A stretch of 64,000 nt of DNA from Alteromonas sp. LOR (lineage in GTDB: Bacteria > Pseudomonadota > Gammaproteobacteria > Enterobacterales > Alteromonadaceae): the NCBI RefSeq assembly GCF_000753865.1, contig NZ_JQFW01000031.1, positions 153,515-217,514 of the forward strand. The letters are read 5' to 3'. Positions 13,401 to 18,704 of this stretch are shown in pieces. Positions within the stretch are counted from its first letter, which is position 1, and every line of letters begins with the position of its first letter. A model generated the notes under the pieces. The model did no database searches. It had not been told where the DNA came from and worked only from the letters and a program-made list of their open reading frames with translations. Both the position numbers and the translations under genes were made by a program.

Positions 13401-16400
13401 GCTGTAGGTAATTCTGACTCTGCTACAGGTACACTTGTCATCGATACCAGTATTGATGAAAACAATAACGGTCAGACGGTAACGTTCGATAGTATTTCAA
13501 ACGACTCTGGAGTTGCTGGAGACTTTATTACTAGCGATAGCACGCTTATCTTCAATGGTACGGTGGACCTTGGTGACAATACTACCCTAACCGTTACCGT
13601 TGATGGCACTTCCTTTACCTTTGGTACTGACCCTGAACTGACTATTGATGGCAGCGGTAACTGGAGCCTTGATTTAACGGGCACAACGCTACCGGCAGGC
13701 ACCTACGCAGTGGTAGCAACAGTCACAGACGAAGCAGGTAACTCGGCAAGCACAGCAAGCCAAAATGTTGTTGTACAGGCTCTCGATGCTATAAACGACG
13801 GTAACACCGTTGATATGGGCGAACCTGTGGTTACTGTAAACCCACCGGAAACCACCAGCGACGTACAGGTGATTGGCTTAGCAGAGTCTACAGGTGGCGT
13901 GGATGCAAGCGCCTCCTTTACCGTTTCCCCTAACCATGTAGGTGAAGTGTTAGTAGAGGTTGACCAAATAGCACTGGTTGCTGTTGCCGATGCCTACATT
14001 GTTGAGGTGTATGACGAGAGCGGTCAGCTTGTTTACCAAGGAGTAAGCGCAGATTCACAACTTGCAGATGTCGGTGGATTAGACATTTTTGATGTTACCG
14101 GCGACGAGACCATTTCGTTCACGTTATCAGGCCTTGATGCTGGTAACTACAGTGTGGTGGTCCGCAATGATGAGAATTTACTTGAAGACTTGTTAGACAA
14201 CGACAACAGTAACGATGTTGACCTTGATGAGCTTGGTACAGCTGGCGTTGTACTTGGGCCAGACAATCAGGCGGTAGTTCTTGATACTATTGAAGCAACG
14301 TTAAATACCGGCGTTTTAGGTATTCCACTTGGTACGGTTGGCACCCAGGTAAGGGGAGTACTAGAGACACTTCTGGATACGACTACAGTCATCGGCGCAG
14401 GTCAGCTTGTTAATTTACTTACCGCCCCTCTTGATGCAATTGGCTTAACTGGCTTCCTTGATGACATTTTAAGTGTTATTGCCGATGCATTGCTCAGCAA
14501 TACGCTAACCCTATTGCAAGACACAGACATTACCACAACGTTAACAGAATACACCTACACGGGAGATTTAGTGGCGCAAGGTAACCTGCTTGATGGTGAT
14601 TTAAGTGGTGTAGGCGCGGACACTATCTTAGACGGTGCTCAAGTTACTGTTGTTACTAATTCGGTAGGTGATAGCGTCAATGTGCCTGCAACAGGTACTA
14701 TAACCATCCAAGGTCAGTACGGTGTGTTAGAAATAGCTGCAGACGGTACGTACACATATACCGCCGACGGCGACCGCAGCGCCATTGGGCAAGATGAAGT
14801 GTTTAACTATACCTTATCAGATGGTGAAACCTCGGATATCGCGTCGCTTACCATCACTATATCTGGCAGCGACTTCCCGCCAGTAGTAGCCCAAACCGAT
14901 AACAATGACATGGAACTGGGCGCACAAACTGCCATTGTGAATGCGCCAGTTACCGACAGCGACTTGCAAGTTATAGGCTTAGCAGAAGGCTCACCAGCGG
15001 CAGGTTCGCCAGAGGCTAGCACAACGCTTACCGTTGATGCTGGTTTCTTTGGCGAAGTGGTAGTCGAGGTCAGTCAAACAGCGTTAGTCGCAGTCGCTGA
15101 TGCGTATCGTGTTGATCTTATTGATGCAGATGGCAACGTGGTCGCCACAGCGATGACGCCAGATAACCCGTTAATAGGTGATGTGGCAGGTGTAAACCTC
15201 ATTGGAGTAACTGGCGACGATACGCTAGTGGCGAAATTCTCTGGGCTACCTGCCGGTGAATACACTGTGGTTGTTCGCAATGATGAAAGTGCCCTTGAGA
15301 CACTGTTCGATCAAGATAGCGACGGCTCGATTACGTTAACAGAATTAGGTGATGGCGGCGTCGTTCTTGGCGAGGAGAACCAAGACGTTGTTTTGACTGC
15401 TGTAGAAGATGCATTAAACGGCACTAATGCAAGTGTACTCAGCGGGCTTGGTTTGGGTACGGTTGTACGCAACTTCATTCTGGAACCAGCTTTAGGCGGC
15501 GCGGACACCATAGGCGCAGGCGACTTGATCAGCACTATAACTAATGGTCTAAACGCTCTTGGGTTGGGTCTTCTAGCAGATAATGTGTTAGATGCTGTCG
15601 CAGCGGCACTGCTAAGCAATACACTTACATTACTACAGTCTACCGATATAACTTCAACGCTAACTGAATATCAGTTTGAAGGTAGCACTACAACATCGGG
15701 TAATGTAATTGATGCCGCTAATTCAGGCGATGTGGCCGATAGCATTGCTGAGGGCGGCGTAGTTACGCAAGTTACTCACACCAATGGGGAGTCGGTAACC
15801 GTATTGGGTACTGGGCTGTCGGGCATTACCATTGAAGGCGACTATGGCGACCTCACCATCTTTGAAGACGGCAGCTACACCTATGTAGCTAACGGCGTAC
15901 GTGACGGCTTGGGTAGTACGGATAGCTTCAGCTACACCATTTCAGATGGGACTAACACCTCTACGGCTAACCTCAATTTTAACCTTTCAGGGCAAGGGGT
16001 ATCTGCGGACTCAGCGCGGGCAGAGTTGACCTATGATTTTGCTAGCAGCACAGGTTATGCTGAAGCAGATGCGCTTGAATACTCATGGCTGATTGGCGCC
16101 CTTGGTATTGTTATTCCTACCTCTGTAGATACTCAAAGCAACTCATTTACTGTAGCAACTGATACTACGATGGATCTTACTTTAACCGTGGATGGCGGAG
16201 ACCTATTATCATTGGGCTCAGGACTGGATCTATTCATTGAGCGAGACAATAACGGTACATGGGAAGTTGTTGAAACCTTCTCCAGTGACCAGTTGATAGG
16301 CCTGCTCGGCCTTGATGGAAATGGTAGCTTTACTTCATTTGGTCTTACAGCAGGTGAATACCGAGTTACCATGGACGTGGATACAGGCTTAGCCAGTGCG

Positions 16401-18092
16401 CTTGGAGGTGTCAGTGTCGATTTGAGCTCTACCGTTCATTTCCTAGACCAATTTGTGGTTGACGAAGTACAAACCGCCACCGGCAATCTTTTCGAAAATG
16501 ATGTGCTGTTTGGTCCAAGTTACGACGTAACAGTCTCTACTGATGGGGCTATTTTCCAAGACCCAACGGGCGGTATCACATTAACCGGTGAATTTGGTAC
16601 GTTACAAATAGACGAAACTGGTGCTTACACCTATACCCCGGACAACACGCAAGTCGTATTTGGTGGGACCTTAACTGATACCTTTACTTACCGTATTGAA
16701 TATCCAGACGGTACTGTCGAACAAGCAGAATTTAATGTATTTGTGACGGCATCCGGAGAAGGTGTTTCAACAGCACAAGCTATTAATACATCCGAGACTG
16801 TAAGTAGTTCGGGAATTATAGAGGCTGCGTCGGTGGAGGCTGCGTGGGGGGGAAACACAGTGACTACCGAGCCTTTCCCTATTAACGATATGCTTTTCAT
16901 TGCAATAACCCCTGAAATGCTCATACCGGAATATACAATTACACTTCCTGAGGATGAGCATCTAACAGCAGTGGGGCCTGTAACAGAAGTCAAAGACGAC
17001 GTGGTCAATATTGATTTGCCGAAGGATACTGTCGTTTCACTATCGACTATTCCGACGTTGGAAGATAAGGCTGATATTTTAGCTAATGTAAACGAGTCCC
17101 TAACTCCACTTAGTTCAAAAGCATTGAGCCCTGAGATACTCATACCGGAAGATACAATTACACTTCCGGAGGATGAGCATCTAACAGCAGTGGGGCCTGT
17201 AACAGAAGTCAAAGACGACGTGGTAAACATTGATTTGCCCAGGGATAGTGTCGTTTCACTATCGGCTATTCCGACGTTGGAAGATAAGGCTGATATTTTA
17301 GCTGATGTAAACGAGTCCCTATCTCCGCTTAGTTCAAAAGCATTAAGCCCCGAGATACTTATACCGGAAGATACAATTACACTTCCTGAGGAAAAGTATC
17401 TAACAGCAGCGGGGCCTGTAACAGAAGTTGAAAGCGACGTGGTCAATATTGATTTGCCGAAGGATAATGTCGTTTCACTATCGACTATTCCGACGTTGGA
17501 AGATAAGGCTGATATTTTAGCTAATGTAAACGAGTCCCTATCTCCGCTTAGTTCAAAAGCATTAAGCCCTGAGATACTTATACCGGAAGATACAATTACA
17601 CTTCCTGAGGAAGAGCATCTAACAGCAGTGGGGCGTGTAACAGAAGTCAAAGACGACGTGGTCAATATTGATTTGCCGAAGGATAATGTCGTTTCACTTA
17701 CGGCTATTCCTACGTTGGAAGATAAGACTGATATTTTAGCTAATGTAAACGAGTCCCTATCTCCGCTTAGTTCAAAAGTATTAAGCCCTGAGATACTTTT
17801 ACCGGAAGATACAATTACACTTCCTGAGGAAGAGCATCTAACAGCAGCGGGGCCCGTTACAGAAGTTGAAAGCGACGTGGTAAACATTGATTTGCCGCAG
17901 GATGACTTAATATTACCGTCAACTTCGTCCAAATCAGAAGAAATGGACAGCGATAGTGAATCCACGGTTATATCAGGTGAACCTGTTCACACTGTGTCTA
18001 GTGAGAGTACTAGCGACATTGGAGTCGCCTCTCAAGTAGAGTCTGAAATATTAAGGACGGCAGTTGATAAATTTCCGCCTACCGATATTTAG
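1410..18092 (+). CDS. Giant LapA/BapA-like repeat adhesin (5560 aa), type I secreted
   Basis: A surface adhesin by architecture. Residues 1-150 resemble the LapA retention module: a beta-rich start (MAEVSIAKVDGKATLV), then a Gly-rich linker with TATG at residues 127-130 and the family signature SNFVRVERINEDVDP. In LapA this module stays in the outer-membrane channel until LapG cuts it. About 29 Ig-like repeats of about 93 residues follow (about 1950-10080), then alternating PTVDAGNG and NDLTTNDTTP domains (10080-12126), then five tandem 88-residue copies (12126-13445). Two BapA-type modules (about 13790-14870 and 14880-15990) carry EF-hand-like loops. A further module runs to about 16770. The tail (16911-17906) is 73-residue Pro/Glu/Asp-rich repeats, followed by an acidic Ser-rich end. 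No RTX nonapeptides were seen, so the type I signal is not obvious. The ATG has a good GGAGAG ribosome site. The TolC-like neighbour supports type I export. Confidence 0.9.
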   Translation: MAEVSIAKVDGKATLVRSETGEKITATPGLTIAEGDMLTISPDTLVTVSIDGELHPLPAGQSITFPLQLDFSDANSDDEFAVYEENIDTLSALLDGVTGVDNSSQGDTDFLELLAGEGDILESLEATATGLEGGTGGGSNFVRVERINEDVDPVSFQFDQNANSNDEAIPTEFSGVGEQAQDISVSLNPIGLTSDTTPTISGITSAIPGSTVTMIVTDSAGNVQTVTAVVQRDGTFSVEVTDALADGDFIVDATVLEPTGNTATADTTGEIDTTAPTITINAIATDNDTTPTLSGTTDAAPGSTVTLTIIDSAGNTQTITAIVQADGTYSADVPAELAEGEFTVNASVTDEAGNTATADTTGEIDTTAPLITIDTIATDNDTTPTLSGTTDAAPGSTVTLTITDSAGITQTVTAIVQADGTYSADVPTELAEGEFTVNASVTDEAGNTATTDTTGEIDTTAPSITIDTIATDNDTTPTLSGTTDAAPGSTVTLTIIDSAGNTQTVTAIVQADGTYSADVPAELAEGEFTVNASVTDDAGNTATTDTTGEIDTTAPTITINAIATDNDTTPTLSGTTDAAPGSTVTLTITDSAGITQTVTAVVQADGTYSADVPAELAEGEFTVNASVKDEAGNTATTDTTGEIDTTAPSITIDTIATDNDTTPTLSGTTDAAPGSTVTLTITDSAGNTQTITAIVQADGTYSADVPAELAEGEFTVNASVTDDAGNTATADTTGEIDTTAPSITIDAIATDNDTTPTLSGTTDVAPGSTVTLTITDSAGNTQTVTAIAQADGTYSADVPAELAEGEFTVNASVTDDAGNTATANTTGEIDTTAPSITIDAIATDNDTTPTLSGTTDAAPGSTVTLTITDSAGNTQTITAIVQADGTYSADVPAELAEGEFTVNASVTDDAGNTATADTTGEIDTTAPALTLENPGSTGDTTPTLSGTTDLPEGSTVTLVVTDSAGNTQLINALVDANGRFSVDVPNALADGDFTVTASATDSASNTANANTTGNVNSQAPLLTLDPQGATSDVTPTITGTTDVAPGTLVTITVVDANGNSQNFQAAVQGDGTFSADVPNALAEGDFTVTATVSDGQGNTATANETSGSIDTQAPVVTVNPLDSGNDTTPIISGSTDLPEGAVVVITVTDSNGDTQTINALVDADGNFATEVLSPLPEGDYSVEVTATDDAGNSTTVSEGGGNIDTTAPVLTLNPQGTGNDETPNISGSTDLAPGSTVTLTVTDSAGNTQTFDVVVDANGDFSADVPNALPDGSYTVTASASDDAGNTITTSDTGTLDTSAPALTLDVQVTVSDATPTISGTTDLPAGSTVTLFVTDSAGNTQTFTALVDVSGNFSADVPAPLAEGDYSVTATATDSNGDSASATDNNGIVDTVAPVISLDALGSNNDTTPTISGATDLAAGESVTLSITDNAGNTQTVTATVDANGNFTVDVPVALAEGDYTVTATATDDAGNSASDNAIGTIDTTAPTLTLDPQGLGNDTAPTISGSTDLAEGSVVSLVITDSAGNIQTVTATVDAAGNFTVDVPAALAEGVYSVEATATDEAGNSTSVLDNSGVIDITPPELNLDELTPENNATPTISGTTNLPAGAIVILTVVDSAGNTQTFAATVQTDGSFTANVPSPLAEGDYTVTATAQDAAGNQGSDSETGGSVDTTAPVITLDPLGTGNNNTPTISGNTDLAAGSTVTITVIDSVGTVQSFTATVDANGDFSADVPSPMADGNFDVTATATDAAGNTATDTVSGDINSAAPSLSLDPLGSGNDTTPTVSGNTDLAPGSTVTLTVTDSAGNTQTFSAIVQGDGSFTADVPASLPEGDYSVTATATDGAGNSASVTENGGNIDTTAPSITIDTQGLGNDATPSISGTTDLNAGDTVSISVTDNAGNTQTFTATVQNDGTYSADVPADLAEGSFSVTVTATDDAGNSATAIDNNGVIDTAAPTVTLDAQGLTNDATPTISGTTDLAAGNTVSISVTDSQGNTQTFTATVQVNGSFSADVPVDLAEGNYTVEVAATDDAGNQNTAVDNNGTVDTTPPVINLDPVASGNDATPILSGTTDLPEGATITLVVTDAGGNVQNLNATVNADGTFSVEVPSALVDGDYDVTASVSDAAGNSTIVSDSGNINASAPDITLDALGQTNDATPLISGTTNAPDGAIVTLTVTDSAGAIQTFTATVQGDGTFSANVPSDLAEGSYTVVAEVTDGAGNTGSDSETGGVVDTTSPAIDVAEQGVGNDATPTISGTTDQPAGSTVSITVTDNAGNIQTFSATVQDDGSFSVNVPAALAEGSYTVQATVVDEAGNTASDAETGLIDTISPVITLDEPGTVSDSTPTISGTVDLPQGSTVQITVVDSAGNTQVFSALVAAGGVFSADVPAAMAEGNFTVSANATDTAGNSTTDNEAGVVDTLVPTLTIDVADTTNDVTPLITGTSDEPAGAVVTILVTDSAGATQILSAVVQADGSFSISPGTDLTEGDFTVSATISDEAGNTATADDTGSVDTTAPSLTLTPLEEGNDTTPTLSGSTNLAQGSEVTLVVTDSAGNVQTITATVDVNGNFTVNVSAPLAEGAYNVEATASDEAGNSTTVVDNTGIIDTTAPTLSLDTLASDSDTTPTILGNTDLPAGATVTITVTDNAGVSQTFDATVQGDGSFSADVPSPMAEGGYTVTAVAQDPAGNETSATETNGSVDTTAPTINLDAQGTGNDTTPTITGSTDLSPGSSVTITITDSAGAEQTFTAIVDSVGNFSADVPNTMADGNFDVTATATDAAGNSASDTTSGNINTAAPDLTLDSLGTGNDTTPTISGTTDIAPGSTVSISVTDNAGNTQTFDAIVQANGTFSVDVPAALSEGNYSVTATATDGAGNTATANENGGVIDTTAPAAPTVDAGNGTEITGTAEAGAVVNVDVDGDGTPDFMVIADGDGNWSVTPTTPLADGVVVTATATDEAGNTSSPASDTVDAVAPIVAFNDLTTNDTTPALTGSVDDPTAIVVVTINGTDYTATNNGDGSWTLADDIVSALAEGSYAATVTATDADGNTGTNSGTVVIDTTAPAAPTVDAGNGTEITGTAEAGATVNVDVDGDGTPDFIVIADGDGNWSVTPTTPLADGVEVTATATDEAGNVSAPASDTVDAIAPVVTINDLTTNDATPELTGTVDDPSAIVIVTIDGVDYTATNNGDGSWTLADDAVAALADGSYTATVTATDADGNVGSNSGTVVIDTTPPAIPTVDAGDGTEITGTAEAGATVNVDVDGDGTPDFTVTADGDGNWSITPDTPLADGVIVTVTATDAAGNISNPASDMVDAVAPVVDFNDLTTNDTTPALTGSVDDPTATVVVNINGIDYPATNNGNGTWTLADDAVAALAEGSYTATVTATDPDGNVSTNTGTVVIDTTAPAAPTVDAGNGTEITGTAEAGATVNVDIDGDGTPDFTVIADGDGNWSVTPDTPLADGVVVTATATDEAGNTSGPASDTVDAIAPVVAINDLTTNDTTPALTGTVDDATATVVVTIDGNDYTATNNGNGTWTLADDVVATLAEGSYTATVIATDPDGNVSTNTGTVVIDTTAPTVAINDLTTNDTTPELTGTVNDPNAVVVVTIDGNDYNATNNGDGTWTLADDVVATLAEGSYPTSVTATDAAGNTVTNTGTVVIDTTAPTVAINDLTTNDTTPELTGTVNDPNAVVVVTIDGNDYTATNNGNGTWTLADDVVATLAEGSYPTSVTATDAAGNTVTNTGTVVIDTTAPTVVINDLTTNDTTPELTGTVNDPNAVVVVTIDGNDYTATNNGDGTWTLADDVVATLAEGSYPTSVTATDAAGNTVTNTGTVIIDTTAPTVAINDLTTNDTTPELTGTVNDPNAVVVVTIDGNDYTATNNGDGTWTLADDVVATLAEGSYPTSVSATDAAGNTVTNTGTVVIDTTAPTVAINDLTTNDTTPELTGTVNDPNAVVVVTIDGNDYTATNNGNGTWTLADNIVALLAEGNYTATVTATDAVGNSDSATGTLVIDTSIDENNNGQTVTFDSISNDSGVAGDFITSDSTLIFNGTVDLGDNTTLTVTVDGTSFTFGTDPELTIDGSGNWSLDLTGTTLPAGTYAVVATVTDEAGNSASTASQNVVVQALDAINDGNTVDMGEPVVTVNPPETTSDVQVIGLAESTGGVDASASFTVSPNHVGEVLVEVDQIALVAVADAYIVEVYDESGQLVYQGVSADSQLADVGGLDIFDVTGDETISFTLSGLDAGNYSVVVRNDENLLEDLLDNDNSNDVDLDELGTAGVVLGPDNQAVVLDTIEATLNTGVLGIPLGTVGTQVRGVLETLLDTTTVIGAGQLVNLLTAPLDAIGLTGFLDDILSVIADALLSNTLTLLQDTDITTTLTEYTYTGDLVAQGNLLDGDLSGVGADTILDGAQVTVVTNSVGDSVNVPATGTITIQGQYGVLEIAADGTYTYTADGDRSAIGQDEVFNYTLSDGETSDIASLTITISGSDFPPVVAQTDNNDMELGAQTAIVNAPVTDSDLQVIGLAEGSPAAGSPEASTTLTVDAGFFGEVVVEVSQTALVAVADAYRVDLIDADGNVVATAMTPDNPLIGDVAGVNLIGVTGDDTLVAKFSGLPAGEYTVVVRNDESALETLFDQDSDGSITLTELGDGGVVLGEENQDVVLTAVEDALNGTNASVLSGLGLGTVVRNFILEPALGGADTIGAGDLISTITNGLNALGLGLLADNVLDAVAAALLSNTLTLLQSTDITSTLTEYQFEGSTTTSGNVIDAANSGDVADSIAEGGVVTQVTHTNGESVTVLGTGLSGITIEGDYGDLTIFEDGSYTYVANGVRDGLGSTDSFSYTISDGTNTSTANLNFNLSGQGVSADSARAELTYDFASSTGYAEADALEYSWLIGALGIVIPTSVDTQSNSFTVATDTTMDLTLTVDGGDLLSLGSGLDLFIERDNNGTWEVVETFSSDQLIGLLGLDGNGSFTSFGLTAGEYRVTMDVDTGLASALGGVSVDLSSTVHFLDQFVVDEVQTATGNLFENDVLFGPSYDVTVSTDGAIFQDPTGGITLTGEFGTLQIDETGAYTYTPDNTQVVFGGTLTDTFTYRIEYPDGTVEQAEFNVFVTASGEGVSTAQAINTSETVSSSGIIEAASVEAAWGGNTVTTEPFPINDMLFIAITPEMLIPEYTITLPEDEHLTAVGPVTEVKDDVVNIDLPKDTVVSLSTIPTLEDKADILANVNESLTPLSSKALSPEILIPEDTITLPEDEHLTAVGPVTEVKDDVVNIDLPRDSVVSLSAIPTLEDKADILADVNESLSPLSSKALSPEILIPEDTITLPEEKYLTAAGPVTEVESDVVNIDLPKDNVVSLSTIPTLEDKADILANVNESLSPLSSKALSPEILIPEDTITLPEEEHLTAVGRVTEVKDDVVNIDLPKDNVVSLTAIPTLEDKTDILANVNESLSPLSSKVLSPEILLPEDTITLPEEEHLTAAGPVTEVESDVVNIDLPQDDLILPSTSSKSEEMDSDSESTVISGEPVHTVSSESTSDIGVASQVESEILRTAVDKFPPTDI
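1788..1799 (+). other. Candidate LapG-type cleavage motif (TATG) in adhesin retention module
   Basis: Residues 127-130 of the adhesin are T-A-T-G, inside SLEATATGLEGG. In LapA-family adhesins the periplasmic protease LapG cuts at a TAAG-like motif at this place in the retention module. Position and context match, but the third residue is Thr instead of Ala. That cleavage occurs here is inference. Confidence 0.5.
2229..4181 (+). repeat. Seven near-identical 279-bp tandem repeats (Ig-like domain)
   Basis: Seven copies of exactly 279 bases (93 codons) run head to tail from 2229 to 4181. Register was checked at 2229, 2508 and the end at 4182. Each codes for an Ig-like unit containing TDNDTTPTLSGTTDAAPGST and ending in TTGEIDT. 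Copies differ at few positions at DNA level, unlike the 21 diverged copies that follow to about 10080. Confidence 0.95.
4182..10080 (+). repeat. Twenty-one diverged Ig-like repeats (about 93 codons each)
   Basis: Twenty-one further units share the frame -TP-ISGTTDL-G--V---VTDSAGN-QTF and an ending like DTTAP, but their DNA has diverged. They are older copies of the unit seen near-identical at 2229-4181. I counted copies by eye from the recurrent AP-(I/L)TLD start of each unit. Confidence 0.85.
12126..13445 (+). repeat. Five near-identical 264-bp tandem repeats
   Basis: Five copies of 264 bases (88 codons), with period checked at 12132 and 12396. Each encodes a unit starting TVAINDLTTNDTTPELTGTV and ending TGTVVIDTTAP. 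The same domain alternates with the PTVDAGNGTEITGTAEAG domain in the preceding 10080-12125 stretch, where four pairs are seen. Confidence 0.92.
14196..14231 (+). other. Degenerate EF-hand-like loop in first BapA-type module
   Basis: Codons for D-N-D-N-S-N-D-V-D-L-D-E follow the 12-residue EF-hand loop spacing, with acidic residues at positions 1, 3, 9 and 12. Asn replaces the usual Gly at position 6. A cleaner copy lies in the second module at 15309. Confidence 0.5.
15309..15344 (+). other. EF-hand-like calcium loop in second BapA-type module
   Basis: Codons for D-Q-D-S-D-G-S-I-T-L-T-E match the canonical EF-hand loop: Asp at 1, 3 and 5, Gly at 6, Ile at 8, Glu at 12. Calcium binding is inferred from the motif. 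Confidence 0.65.
16911..17906 (+). repeat. C-terminal 219-bp repeats of the adhesin (about 4.5 copies)
   Basis: Copies begin at 16911, 17130, 17349, 17568 and 17787, with an exact spacing of 219 bases (73 codons). The last stops after about 40 codons. Each unit starts PE(I/M)L(I/L)PE, passes through HLTAVGPVTEV and DVVNIDLP, and ends in NESLSPLSSKALS. The composition is acidic and Pro-rich, unlike the Ig repeats. I do not recognise the family. Confidence 0.93.
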
Positions 18093-18144
18093 AGAAGAAG
18101 TCATAAAAAGGCGCTTATTAACAACCAGTAGTATTGCTCTCAAT

Positions 18145-18516
18145 ATGGTTAAGCACTGCTTTTACCCAGTGACAGTATTAGAAAACGTATCGCCTGGTAT
18201 GCCAGCCTATGATGACGAATTGTTTGGCCCAGTAGCCTCACTAATTCGTGCCCGTGACGATAAGCAAGCCATGGAAATTGCGAACGATTCGCGCTATGGA
18301 CTTGGCGGCGGTATTTTTAGTACCGATACAGATAACGCCATTGCACTTGCTAAAAATGAGTTTGATACCGGTATGGTAAATATCAACGGCTATTCACTCG
18401 CCCAGCCTAACTTACCCTTCGGTGGTGTAAAAGACAGTGGTTATGGTCGAGAGCACGGCGGTTATGGTATTCGTGAGTTTGTGAATATCAAAACGATTAT
18501 GGTAGCGAGTAACTAG
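18145..18516 (+). pseudogene. C-terminal fragment of an NAD(P)-dependent aldehyde dehydrogenase
   Basis: Only about the last 120 residues of an aldehyde dehydrogenase remain; family members have about 450-500. Homology-like sequence starts near HCFYPVTVLENVSPGMPAYD and includes the late signatures ELFGPVASLIRA, YGLGGGIFS, MVNINGY and PFGGVKDSGYGREHG. The catalytic Cys and general-base Glu regions and the NAD-binding fold are missing, so it should be inactive. It starts about 55 bases after the adhesin stop codon, and an open frame from 18064 overlaps the adhesin end. This suggests a deletion or rearrangement joined the two loci. There is no clear ribosome site for the fragment. Confidence 0.85.
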
Positions 18517-18601
18517 GCAAGAGTTTTACCGAAGCAATCGACAAGCGAACGCGTTAGAGAGCTCAGCTAACATTCAAATCTCAAATACACATCCTAGATA
18601 A

Positions 18602-18638
18602 AAGGGGCATCGTGATAACGAGGCCCCTTACTTTATTT
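18602..18638. terminator. Probable bidirectional rho-independent terminator
   Basis: AAGGGGC (18602-18608) pairs with GCCCCTT (18623-18629) across a 14-base loop. A T-rich stretch follows on the plus strand and a short T run on the minus strand. It lies between the convergent aldehyde dehydrogenase remnant and the 18705 gene. Confidence 0.75.
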
Positions 18639-18704
18639 ATCTTTTAACCCTTTGTTGCTGAAGGACTCGTGTTAAATCGCACAGTGCTGAACCCCAAAGA
18701 TTAA

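Noticed and set aside
16688..17965. A 425-codon minus-strand frame opposite the adhesin tail
   Set aside because: It mirrors the 219-bp repeats of the plus-strand gene. Its Ser-rich product is the antisense of the acidic repeats.
18064..18147. Treating the aldehyde dehydrogenase fragment as a complete gene from 18064
   Set aside because: The first 28 codons lie in or just after the adhesin end and show no dehydrogenase similarity. The protein would lack the catalytic Cys.
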